Source: DASPKW01 sp038244055
Lineage (GTDB): Bacteria; Planctomycetota; Phycisphaerae; Tepidisphaerales; Tepidisphaeraceae
Direction of reading: 5' to 3'
Assembly (NCBI GenBank): GCA_038244055.1
Contig: JBBRTW010000051.1
Span: 1 to 23,141, forward strand
Length of the DNA stretch: 23,141 nucleotides
The notes beneath the pieces were generated by a model. It saw nothing but the letters and a program-made list of their open reading frames with translations, was not told where the DNA came from and did no database searches. Of this stretch, positions 8,156 to 15,359 are shown one piece after another; the first letter of the stretch is position 1, and every line of letters begins with the position of its first letter. The position numbers and the translations under genes were made by a program.

Positions 8156-8178
8156 GTAGCATGGGCATCCTGCCCATG
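8156..8178 (+). repeat. Single GTAG-hairpin (REP-like) unit
   Basis: GTAG at 8156-8159 is followed directly by a perfect hairpin, CATGGGCA / TCC / TGCCCATG (8160-8178). It starts one base after the TAA of the oxidoreductase. The sequence differs from the units at 6690/6806 but the design (GTAG, short perfect stem, TCC-type loop) is the same. The remaining gap to 8285 holds nothing else that I recognise. Confidence 0.75.
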
Positions 8179-8285
8179 TCGATCGCTTGGGATTTCGAGA
8201 ACGGTGGCATTCTGTAGACGAAGCCGCTCACACGGGCAAGCTTGGCCGGACCGCGGGCACGATTCCATCGATAACTCAGCGGAAC

Positions 8286-9542
8286 CTATTCAACCGCCTC
8301 AATCAGATCGCACGCCTTCTCAATCCCCCGATCCGCCGTACACCGCCGTGCACACTCCCCCGCCCTGACCTTCACCTCCGCCGATGCCAGCAGCGGCTCC
8401 AGTTTCTTCGCGAGCCGCCCGGCCGTGAACTTTTTTGGAAACAAACTCTCCCCCGCGCCCAGTTTCTTCACGCGCCAGGCATTATCGGGCTGATCGTGAC
8501 TGAGCGGCATGATCACCTGCGGAATCCCCGCCGCCAGCGCCGCGGCCGTCGTGCCGATCCCGCCATGATGCACCATCGCAGCGCATCGGCTCAATACCTT
8601 GCTCAGCGGCGCGAATGGGAAATGCGCCACGCCCGGCGGCAGATTTCGCGGGACCTGCTCGACATGCCGCGTCAGAAGCATTCCGCGCCGGCCGAGCAAT
8701 TTCGCTCCTTCCGCGCAGGCGGCGAAGAACTCGGCGGCATGGACATTGGCCGATCCGGGCGTGAAAACGATCGGCGCCGGCCCGGCCGACAAAAACGCTT
8801 CGACCCCGGCCGGCACTTGCAGATTCGGATCAGCGTCGAAGAGCGGAAACCCCGCGAGTCGAAACTGGCGCGGATAGTCCGGCTGCGCCGCGGCAAACCA
8901 CTCGGGCCACAATCCGATCGAGAGCAGGGGCGAGTGGATGTAATCGGCGAAGACGTGGCGGACCGGCGCAATACCCAGCGCCTTCCGCGGGGCGTTGACC
9001 ACCGGTCCGGCGAAGGGATCGAGCAGAAAGCGATCGACCAGCGTCCACATGCCGCGCTTGAGCCAGGTCGGCAGAAAGGAGAGGTTGGTGCTGCCCATCA
9101 TGGTGGGAATATGATGCACGGTTCGCACGAGCGTGGGTTGGAGATGGAGGCTGACAACAGGGAGGCCGAGTTTCTCGCCGATGGCGCGGGAGGCGAAATC
9201 GAGGGTATGGGCGATGACGAGTGTGTGGGGCCGCGCCTGCCGCTGTTGCATGACGGCATCGAAGATTCGTCGATTCTGCTCGCCGACCAGGCCCATGATG
9301 GTTTGAAATCCCTTGCTCGGATGCCAGATATCGGGGTTGGCGATGATGGAGCGGTACTCGGCATCGGTCCCCACCGGCACGAATTCCAGCCCGCACGATT
9401 GGACCAGCGATTCGAAATGATCGTTGGTGATGATCGTCACGCGATGCCCGCGGCGGGCGAGTTCGACGCCCAGGCCGATGAAGGGGAAATTATCGCCGGC
9501 CGAGCCAACGGGGGTGAGCGTGATGTCGCGCGGGGTGGGCAT
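8286..9542 (-). CDS. GT1-type (UDP-glycosyltransferase / MGT-like) glycosyltransferase
   Basis: 418 residues with a GT-B fold. The N-terminal acceptor domain begins DITLTPVGSAGDNFPFIGLG (6-25) and LARRGHRVTIITND (28-41), the usual opening of sterol/macrolide/flavonoid glycosyltransferases. The C-terminal donor domain has VFTPGSANVHAAEFF (259-273) and the nucleotide-sugar signature VHHGGIGTTAAALAAGIPQV (324-343) followed by the HDQPDNA segment (349-355). It would transfer a sugar from a UDP- or TDP-donor to a small hydrophobic acceptor. There is no membrane segment. An in-frame extension to 9635 is rejected because it reads through a common intergenic repeat; the ATG at 9542 starts exactly where family similarity begins. 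The acceptor is unknown and no biosynthetic cluster is evident around it. Confidence 0.88.
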   Translation of the reverse strand: MPTPRDITLTPVGSAGDNFPFIGLGVELARRGHRVTIITNDHFESLVQSCGLEFVPVGTDAEYRSIIANPDIWHPSKGFQTIMGLVGEQNRRIFDAVMQQRQARPHTLVIAHTLDFASRAIGEKLGLPVVSLHLQPTLVRTVHHIPTMMGSTNLSFLPTWLKRGMWTLVDRFLLDPFAGPVVNAPRKALGIAPVRHVFADYIHSPLLSIGLWPEWFAAAQPDYPRQFRLAGFPLFDADPNLQVPAGVEAFLSAGPAPIVFTPGSANVHAAEFFAACAEGAKLLGRRGMLLTRHVEQVPRNLPPGVAHFPFAPLSKVLSRCAAMVHHGGIGTTAAALAAGIPQVIMPLSHDQPDNAWRVKKLGAGESLFPKKFTAGRLAKKLEPLLASAEVKVRAGECARRCTADRGIEKACDLIEAVE

Positions 9543-9591
9543 GGAATGATCTTTCGATAGCTTCACCGCCTGGAAGATCAAGCGGCAAACT

Positions 9592-9615
9592 CCCTCTCCT
9601 GTACTCGGGAGAGGG
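9592..9615. repeat. CCCTCTCC / GGAGAGGG intergenic palindrome
   Basis: Eight-bp arms (9592-9599 and 9608-9615) flank an 8-nt loop, followed by GCGGGGGTGAGGGTC. This type of sequence recurs in the intergenic DNA of many bacteria and often creates false N-terminal extensions; here it produces PHPRPLP upstream of the glycosyltransferase. No gene is seen in 9543-9745. Confidence 0.65.
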
Positions 9616-9745
9616 CGGGGGTGAGGGTCTTTCATTCACCACGAAGGACAGGCCTTGAAGGTCGCGGCAAGATGTTTCGCTGCGCTCAACATGACACTTA
9701 ACGCGGCGCTTATGATGACATTCAACATGGCGGTCGGCATGTCAA

Positions 9746-11023
9746 CTACTCCAGATGCACCGGCCCCACCCCGTTATGATCCATCAACTCGCGCACCTTC
9801 ACTCCATCGTGATCGCGCAGCGGCGCTTTGTTCAGTGTCGCCAGCGCGGCCGCATAACCGGCCGCCTGCCCGAGCGCCATCGCCGTGCAAGTCACGCGCG
9901 TTGAGCTCGAGGCCTCCGGGCTGGCCGAGTGACAGCGCCCGGCCACCAGCAGGTTGCTCACCTTCTTCGGCAGCAGCGTTCGATAGGGAATATCGTAGGG
10001 CTTGGGCTGGATCTTCTCCCCCTGATTGGCGCTCCCGAGCGTGGTCGTATTCGGATGGCGGTCGAGATACCAGCAGCCGGTGGCGATGGCATCATCGAAG
10101 CGCCGGCCGGTCACGACATCCTCCTGCGTCAGCACGTACTCGCCCTCGATCCGGCGGGTCTCGCGGATGCCGATGAACGGCCCGCTGGTAACGAAATAAG
10201 ATTGCTCAAAACCGGGGACGTTCTTCTTGAAGCGGTTGAACATCGTCCAGCAATCGCGGCGGCCCTGCATCTCGGCGCGGGTGAGATCGGCCGCATCGCT
10301 GCCATCTCCGGCGATGCGGATGGCGTGGAAGTAGGCCTCATCCTCCGCGAACATGAACACCACGCCCGGGCCGTAGAAGGCCGGCAGTTCCCCCGCCTCC
10401 TGCGCCGCGATGCACTGCGCCTTGATCTGCTCGCGGAGCTTGCCGCCCCCCTGCGGCTGGCGGACATTGCCGATGCGAAAGTGCATGGTCATCGGCTGCA
10501 GCGGCTGGACCTTGGTGGTGGGCGCGCCGGACCAGGCGGCGATATCGCCATCGCCGGTGCAGTCGATGATGACCTGGGCCTCGATATCCACCAGCCCATC
10601 TTTGTTGGCGACCGTCACCGCGGCGATGCGCTCGCCGCGCCCATCGGTCTTCACGCCGGCCGCGAAACTGTGGAACAGCACGCGCAAGGTTGGCGCTTCG
10701 GCCTTGAGCAGATCATCCGCCAGGAGCTTGTAGCGCTCGATGTTGGCAATGGTGGGGTTGTGGGATTTGAAGATGGTGGCGTTGGGCTCGCAGATGCCCG
10801 ATTTGGCGAGGAGCTCAACGGGAATGCCGGGCGTGATCAGCTTTTTGGTGCGGATGTCGGCGATGCCGTCGAAATAGGGAAGTCCGACGGCGGTGATGAT
10901 TCCGCCGGCGAATCCCGCCCGCTCCACCAGGAGTGTCTTCGCGCCCCGCCGCGCTGAAGCCAGCGCCGCCACCAGACCCGCGCTTCCACCGCCGCAGACC
11001 AGCACATCGGTTTGGATTGGCAT
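9746..11023 (-). CDS. FAD-dependent oxidoreductase
   Basis: 425 residues. The N-terminal dinucleotide-binding motif is VLVCGGGSAGLVAALASARR (7-26), with an acidic residue after the second strand (LLVERAGFAGG, E34). A second FAD contact, IDCTGDGDIAAWSGA, and the C-terminal FAD motif LLVAGRCHSASPEASSSTRV with MALGQAAGYAAAL are both intact. This is the pattern of the FAD_oxidored family, common in planctomycetes and often linked to sugar or uronate-related catabolism; the substrate cannot be read from sequence. No signal peptide is seen. It starts at ATG 11023 without a Shine-Dalgarno sequence, and a run of TCAAATG heptamers lies 10 bp upstream. It is the last gene of the long minus-strand run, but a palindrome separates it from the regulator upstream. 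Confidence 0.88.
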   Translation of the reverse strand: MPIQTDVLVCGGGSAGLVAALASARRGAKTLLVERAGFAGGIITAVGLPYFDGIADIRTKKLITPGIPVELLAKSGICEPNATIFKSHNPTIANIERYKLLADDLLKAEAPTLRVLFHSFAAGVKTDGRGERIAAVTVANKDGLVDIEAQVIIDCTGDGDIAAWSGAPTTKVQPLQPMTMHFRIGNVRQPQGGGKLREQIKAQCIAAQEAGELPAFYGPGVVFMFAEDEAYFHAIRIAGDGSDAADLTRAEMQGRRDCWTMFNRFKKNVPGFEQSYFVTSGPFIGIRETRRIEGEYVLTQEDVVTGRRFDDAIATGCWYLDRHPNTTTLGSANQGEKIQPKPYDIPYRTLLPKKVSNLLVAGRCHSASPEASSSTRVTCTAMALGQAAGYAAALATLNKAPLRDHDGVKVRELMDHNGVGPVHLE

Positions 11024-11033
11024 TTAGCCAATT

Positions 11034-11061
11034 TCAAATGTCAAATGTCAAATGTCAAATG
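11034..11061. repeat. Four perfect tandem TCAAATG heptamers
   Basis: TCAAATG occurs four times without a break at 11034-11040, 11041-11047, 11048-11054 and 11055-11061. It lies 10 bp upstream of the FAD-oxidoreductase start codon. I see no inverted partner arm nearby. It shares its 7-nt period with the repeats at 12437 and 14876. Confidence 0.95.
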
Positions 11062-11069
11062 GAAGCATC

Positions 11070-11135
11070 AGGGTCAGGAGCCGGCCACCAAAAAAAGTTC
11101 GTCAAGCAGATGAGGGTTCCCCGGCTCCTGACCCT
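11070..11135. repeat. 15-bp perfect inverted repeat (AGGGTCAGGAGCCGG)
   Basis: The arms at 11070-11084 and 11121-11135 are exact inverses, separated by 36 bp. On the minus strand the inter-arm segment contains CTTTTTTTGG. It lies between the broken regulator (stop at 11159) and the FAD oxidoreductase. It could be a small non-autonomous mobile element or a 3'-end structure. The A/T run sits inside the loop, not after the stem, so it is not a standard terminator. Confidence 0.85.
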
Positions 11136-11158
11136 TTCTGCTGATGGCGCATGCTGCT

Positions 11159-12391
11159 TTAGAACGGCGGCTCTTCCCCGCGCTTCCACCAGTCCGCATC
11201 GTCCTTCTTATGCCGTTTTTTCGCCTTGGGTTTGTCGGTGTTATGTTCGTCCAGCAGCCCGCCCGATGAATCGGAGCTTCCCGGTGAATCCGTGCCTCCC
11301 GCGGAATCCTCTCCATCGCCGAAGAGGGCCGATGGGTCTTCGCCATTGTCGGATTCGCCGTCGCTGTCGCGGACGATCCCCGCCAGTGCGAGGGCGAAGA
11401 GCGGGCAGATCGATTTGAGCGTGGCCGCGTCTTCCTCGCGGAAGGGCGTCTTGCCATCGCGGAAGAGAACGACCACCGCCAGCGATTCGGCCAGATAAGT
11501 GCAGTTGATCGCGATCAGGTCCTGGCCATCGAGGAACTTCAGCTCGGCCGGGGTCAGTTTCTTCTTCAGCCCATCGCCGGAGAGATGGACCAGGTTCTCC
11601 TTCAGCGCCAGGGGAACGGTTCCGCGGCGCAGGGCATCGGTCAGGGCCTGCTCGCCGGGGACGGTGTATTTCATGTACGCGCCGAGCTGGAATTCATCAT
11701 CATCGCCCGCCAGCCAGACCGCGATGTTGGCGTAGCCGAGCTGCCGCAGCATCCAGTCCATCGTGTGGCAGAGAAGCTGCTCGAGGTCCTTAGCCTCGTT
11801 GAGCACATGCTTGTACCCCTCCTGCACGCGCACCAGGTCGAGTTGCTTGGAAAGCTCGCCATAAGCGCTGATCAAATCGTTGCAGAGCAGGTCCACCTTT
11901 TTCGAAACCATCTTGCGGGCATCGTTTAGCCGGCGCACCGCATCGCGGAGGCGATTGAGGCGCTTCTCGCCCTTGGCGGCGGCGGCGGCGCGGGCCAGGG
12001 CTTTCTTGGCGCGCTCCGCCAGGTCGCGGCTGGTGAAGGGCTTGGCGACGAAATCGCTGGCCCCCTCGCGGATCGCTTCGATGGCGTTGCCCATCGAAGG
12101 ATCGCCGGTGATGACGATCGCCTGGGCATTGGGCTGATGCAGGTGCATGATCGGCAGGAGCGAAAGCCCATCGCCATCGGGCAGATGGACATCCGTGACC
12201 AGCAGATCGACCTTCTGCGATTCCAGGATGCGCCGCGCCTAGGAAATCGATCCGGCGCAGAGAAGCCGGCAGCCGAGCCCCTTGGCGACGGTGTCGGTCA
12301 TCAATTCGATCAGCGCCGGCTCATCATCGACGATGAGCACACGCGGACGCGCGGCTGTGGCCTTGGCCTGGCTGGTCTTGGTCGGAGCCAT
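11159..12391 (-). pseudogene. Response regulator with receiver and GAF-like domains, interrupted by in-frame TAG
   Basis: The frame from ATG 12391 (GGAG 9 bases upstream) would give 410 residues but has TAG at codon 51 (12239-12241). Both sides are clearly one receiver domain. Before the stop: VLIVDDEPALIELM (D22/D23 acidic pair). After it: LLVTDVHLPDGDG (D67 phospho-acceptor), VITGDPS (T95) and FVAKPF (K117). A helical linker (125-185) follows, then a GAF-like domain (MLRQLGYANIAVWLAG ... FREEDAATLKSICPLFALAL), a Ser/Asp/Gly-rich low-complexity segment and a basic/aromatic tail (DDADWWKRGEEPPF). Restart at M82 would lose the phospho-acceptor. A single C-to-T change (CAG to TAG) or a sequencing error would explain it. 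It is downstream of the HDOD kinase and is its likely partner. Confidence 0.82.
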
Positions 12392-12436
12392 TATCTATTT
12401 CTCCCCGGACAGTAAACAGAACTAATGATGGACTCG

Positions 12437-12579
12437 GAATGATGAATTCTGAATTCTGAATGATGAATTGACGTAGTGCGGAAAAGCAGTCACCCACGGA
12501 TGGACGGTTCTCTCTCGCCTCGCGGATCATTCGATCGGCACTCTTACATTCATCATTCATCATTCAGCATTCAGCATTC
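12437..12579. repeat. Inverted heptamer arrays (GAATNNT) around non-coding DNA
   Basis: The left arm 12437-12469 reads as heptamers GAATGAT, GAATTCT, GAATTCT, GAATGAT, GAATT. The right arm 12547-12579, on the opposite strand, reads GAATGCT, GAATGCT, GAATGAT, GAATGAT, GAATG. Both are 33 nt and align with four mismatches. They enclose 77 bp with no gene. The right arm ends 8 bp short of the kinase stop codon, so the element fills the gap between kinase and regulator. The layout (period 7, ~33-nt inverted arms) matches the element at 14876-15357. Confidence 0.85.
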
Positions 12580-12587
12580 ACCAACAA

Positions 12588-14870
12588 CTACTGCGCCGCT
12601 TTCCGCGCCGGCGCTGCTTCGCCGGCCGCGCCAACCGGCGCTGCGGGAAGAAGAATCGAACTTCGCGTGCCTTTGCCGATCCGGCTCTCCAGTCGGATCG
12701 TGCCCCCGCTGGATTCGATCCAGCGCAGGGCCTTGGCCAGTCCCATTCCGCGGCGCCTACCGGCCGGCTTGGAGGAGAAGAACGGATCGAACGCCCGCTT
12801 GAGCGTTTCCTCATCCATGCCGCATCCGTTGTCCGCCACCGTCAACGCCACTCGCGCGGAGTAGGCATCGAACGCGGCGTGGAGCGTCACATGGCCTTTC
12901 TTCTCATCGGTCGCCTGGAGCGCGTTGGAAATCACTTCCACCAGCGCCGCGGTAACCTGCTGCGGATCGACCGTTACGGGCGGTATATCCGTCATGGTCA
13001 CTTCAATCGATCTATCGGCCGGATCGGTCTGCAACTTGGCTTCGTGCATCGCGCGTTCCACCAGCTCGCTCAGATCGCATTCCATCACCTTCGGCGGCAC
13101 CGGTTTGGCGAAGGCCATCAGCTCCGTGATGATGTCCGTGATGATGTGAGATTGATCGCAGATCGTCTTGGCGGCCTGCTTTTGCTTGGGTTCCGTGAGC
13201 TGCGAGGCCAATAGCTGCGAGCGTCCGGAAATAACCGCCAGTGGGTTGTTCATCTCGTGGGCCGCGCCGGCCGCCATCTCGCCGACGGTGATCATGGTCT
13301 TGGAGCGCAGGATTTCGGTCTGGGCGTTATGCAGCCGGCGATTCGCATCCGCCAACTGCTCGGCCAGCGTGCGCGCTTCTTCGCGAATCTGGCTGGTGCG
13401 GAGCGTCAAACTCCATCCCGCCGCCAGCGCGGTCAGCTCCTGCACCTGTGGCGAAAGACGCTGCGCCTCACCCGCCCGCGCGCCCCAAACGACGCCGCCG
13501 ATGCACATTCCATCCGCCTCCAGGCAGATCCAATAACGCTGCTCCTCGCCCAGCCGCGGCGAAACGGCCGACAGAAGCCATTCCAGCGAATCGGGGCAGG
13601 CCAGCACCGGGCCCTCGCCGCCGCCCGGTTTGGGGAGCGTCTTGGGGCAATCGATGATTGTCTGTTCGAAGAGATCGCCCTGGTCATCGCAGAGAATCAC
13701 CTCGGCGAAGGTCTGCCCGGGGATGATGGAGAAGATGGCGACCGATGAGCAGCTCAGGACCGAAGCGGCCGTTCCACCGATCGCCTGGAGCACCATCTGC
13801 GGCGGAGCATCGGGGCGGAGCTCGCATTGAAATTGCGACAGCGCATCGAAGAATTTGGCGCGAACCGCCAGGCGACGATTGCGCGCCGCGAGTTGGCCGC
13901 TCATCCGCCCGAGTTCGCGGTTGGCCTGCGATAATGCCTGCTGATAGAGCTCGGCCGAGCTGGCCTGGCCAAGCCCCAGTGCCTTGGCGCGGGGCTCGAT
14001 CGCATCGACCAGTTTCTGCATGACCGCTTCAATCGCCCCGGCGGCGAGGCCCAGCGCATCGCTGAGCGGCTGGCGCGGGAGATTAAAAGAGAAATTGCCG
14101 GAAAAACCCAGGTGCTGCTCGCGCACCAGCACATCGGCCAGCGTGATCAGGTTGACCAGGCGCGGATGGCTGACTGTAGCCGGCAGCGCGGCCGGGAGTT
14201 GCCCATGCAGCCACACGCAGTCGCGAATCGCTTGCGGCAGGCCCCAGCGCTCGGCCAGGCGCTTTCCAACGACCATGTGATCCAGGCCGATGATCTGGCG
14301 TTCGAGGTCGGCGATGTTGCCGCGAAGCAAGTCCGTGGCCTCGACGACCTTATCGAAACTCTTGGGCAGCGCCGCATCGAGGGCGACTTTGCCCAGATCG
14401 TGCAGCAGCCCGCAGACAAAAGCCTGCGATGGATCGACCCCGCCTTCTTTCCCCTTGGTGCGCGTCAATTCCTCGGCCAGCAGTTCCGCGCAGCAGGCGA
14501 CGGCGATGGAGTGTTTCCAAAACTCTTCGCGGGAGAAATGCGCTCCCTTGCGGGCGGGTGCGTTGCCGAATGTTTGAAAAACGCCCACCGCGAGAACGGC
14601 AGATCGCACCGCGTCAAAACCGAGGAGAACGATCGCGCGATCGACGGAATCCACCTCGCCGCGAACGCCGGCCTCCGCGCTATGAACGAGTTGTAGAATG
14701 CGGGTCGTCAGCGACTGGTCGGCGGAAATCAGATCGACGACTTCTTTAAGTGTGGAAGTTTCAGTCCCCGTCAATTCCAACACGCGAACGGCAATCGCGG
14801 GCAACGTCGGAAGCTCCTCCAGTTGCTGGAGGATGAGTTCAACGCGTTTTTCCCTGACAGTCTCGGGCAT
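12588..14870 (-). CDS. HDOD-GAF hybrid sensor histidine kinase
   Basis: 760 residues, soluble. Residues ~13-215 are an HDOD domain: LPTLPAIAVRVLEL, LISADQSLTTRILQLVHSA, VDRAIVLLGFDAVRSAVLAV, and the HD-like FVCGLLHDLGKVALDAA (H157/D158). A helical stretch (~300-340) leads to a GAF-like sensor domain (~345-490; DALSQFQCELRPDAPPQ, VLSCSSVAIFSIIPG). A coiled linker (495-523) precedes a HisKA domain with phospho-accepting H538 (AAGAAHEMNNPLAVISG) and an HATPase domain with N649 (VEVISNALQATDE), DNGCGMD (680-686), FDPFFSSK and RRRGMGLA (706-713). HDOD domains usually appear in regulators; fusion to a kinase suggests a sensor tuned to an internal state. No Shine-Dalgarno sequence is visible because an inverted repeat begins 5 bp upstream of the ATG. 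Confidence 0.93.
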   Translation of the reverse strand: MPETVREKRVELILQQLEELPTLPAIAVRVLELTGTETSTLKEVVDLISADQSLTTRILQLVHSAEAGVRGEVDSVDRAIVLLGFDAVRSAVLAVGVFQTFGNAPARKGAHFSREEFWKHSIAVACCAELLAEELTRTKGKEGGVDPSQAFVCGLLHDLGKVALDAALPKSFDKVVEATDLLRGNIADLERQIIGLDHMVVGKRLAERWGLPQAIRDCVWLHGQLPAALPATVSHPRLVNLITLADVLVREQHLGFSGNFSFNLPRQPLSDALGLAAGAIEAVMQKLVDAIEPRAKALGLGQASSAELYQQALSQANRELGRMSGQLAARNRRLAVRAKFFDALSQFQCELRPDAPPQMVLQAIGGTAASVLSCSSVAIFSIIPGQTFAEVILCDDQGDLFEQTIIDCPKTLPKPGGGEGPVLACPDSLEWLLSAVSPRLGEEQRYWICLEADGMCIGGVVWGARAGEAQRLSPQVQELTALAAGWSLTLRTSQIREEARTLAEQLADANRRLHNAQTEILRSKTMITVGEMAAGAAHEMNNPLAVISGRSQLLASQLTEPKQKQAAKTICDQSHIITDIITELMAFAKPVPPKVMECDLSELVERAMHEAKLQTDPADRSIEVTMTDIPPVTVDPQQVTAALVEVISNALQATDEKKGHVTLHAAFDAYSARVALTVADNGCGMDEETLKRAFDPFFSSKPAGRRRGMGLAKALRWIESSGGTIRLESRIGKGTRSSILLPAAPVGAAGEAAPARKAAQ

Positions 14871-14875
14871 GGGGT

Positions 14876-15357
14876 AGTGGGCAGTCGGCAGTGGGCAGTC
14901 GGCAGTAAATAGCGGGAGCGGACTGGGCGGGGTTACACATTCAAGGATTTCCGAAGACCGGTGAGAATTCGGCCCACCTCAGAAGTTCGATCCATGATCT
15001 GCGCGGACTGCTCGGCGGTTAAGTACTTCAATCGCTCGGCAATCAATGTCTGGGTCTCCGCTTCCCGGAGCGAGCCATTCGCGATTCTCAAAAAGTGCGC
15101 AAATTCCCGAGGATTGTCCCGGCCCTCGCCCTCCGCGATATTAGAGGCCACCGATACGGCCGCACGTCGGATTTGCGAAGTTAATCCGTACATCTCATCG
15201 CGCGGAAATTCCTTGGAACTTCGGTAAATATCTTCGATCATATCCATTGCCTTCTGCCATGCGATCAGGTCGCGATAATTTCTAATCGCCACGATTCCCT
15301 CCACTCTGCTGACCAGCGATGTCTTTACTGCCGACTGCCCACTGCCGACTGCCCACT
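14876..15357. mobile_element. Gene-bearing element with perfect 34-bp inverted ends (four-helix-bundle gene inside)
   Basis: The ends 14876-14909 and 15324-15357 are exact 34-bp inverses built from the heptamers GCAGTCG and GCAGTGG. Between them lies one gene, the four-helix-bundle protein at 14933-15292, on the minus strand. The element exactly fills the gap between two regulator genes: its left end is 5 bp before the kinase start codon and its right end 2 bp before the stop codon of the HTH-receiver gene. No target-site duplication is obvious. No transposase is present, so movement would need a factor in trans. That it is mobile is inference from structure. Confidence 0.7.
14933..15292 (-). 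CDS. Four-helix-bundle protein, 23S rRNA intervening-sequence (IVP/S23) family
   Basis: 119 residues from GTG 15292. The sequence is a textbook member of this family: RNYRDLIAWQKAMDMIEDIY, FPRDEMYGLTSQIRRAAVSV, ASNIAEGEGRDNPREFAHFL, GSLREAETQTLIAERLKYLT and a final helix. These small proteins form pentameric four-helix bundles; some are encoded within 23S rRNA intervening sequences, and the Avd accessory proteins of diversity-generating retroelements are related. Their general role is unclear, though nucleic-acid binding is proposed. The GTG start is chosen because GGAGGG lies 4 bases upstream and similarity starts there; a longer frame to 15370 merely translates the inverted repeat. The gene is flanked by perfect 34-bp inverted repeats. 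No reverse transcriptase is seen in the window. Confidence 0.9.
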   Translation of the reverse strand: MAIRNYRDLIAWQKAMDMIEDIYRSSKEFPRDEMYGLTSQIRRAAVSVASNIAEGEGRDNPREFAHFLRIANGSLREAETQTLIAERLKYLTAEQSAQIMDRTSEVGRILTGLRKSLNV

Positions 15358-15359
15358 CA

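Noticed and set aside
8187..9560. 457-codon plus-strand open frame
   Set aside because: Shadow of the glycosyltransferase, which has clear GT-B motifs on the opposite strand.
9543..9635. N-terminal extension of the glycosyltransferase
   Set aside because: It translates a common intergenic palindrome; family similarity begins at the ATG at 9542.
11034..11061. CRISPR array
   Set aside because: Seven-nt units without spacers; no cas genes and no 25-40-nt repeats anywhere in the window.
14876..15357. Diversity-generating retroelement
   Set aside because: The four-helix-bundle protein is related to Avd, but there is no reverse transcriptase and no template/variable repeat pair in the window.
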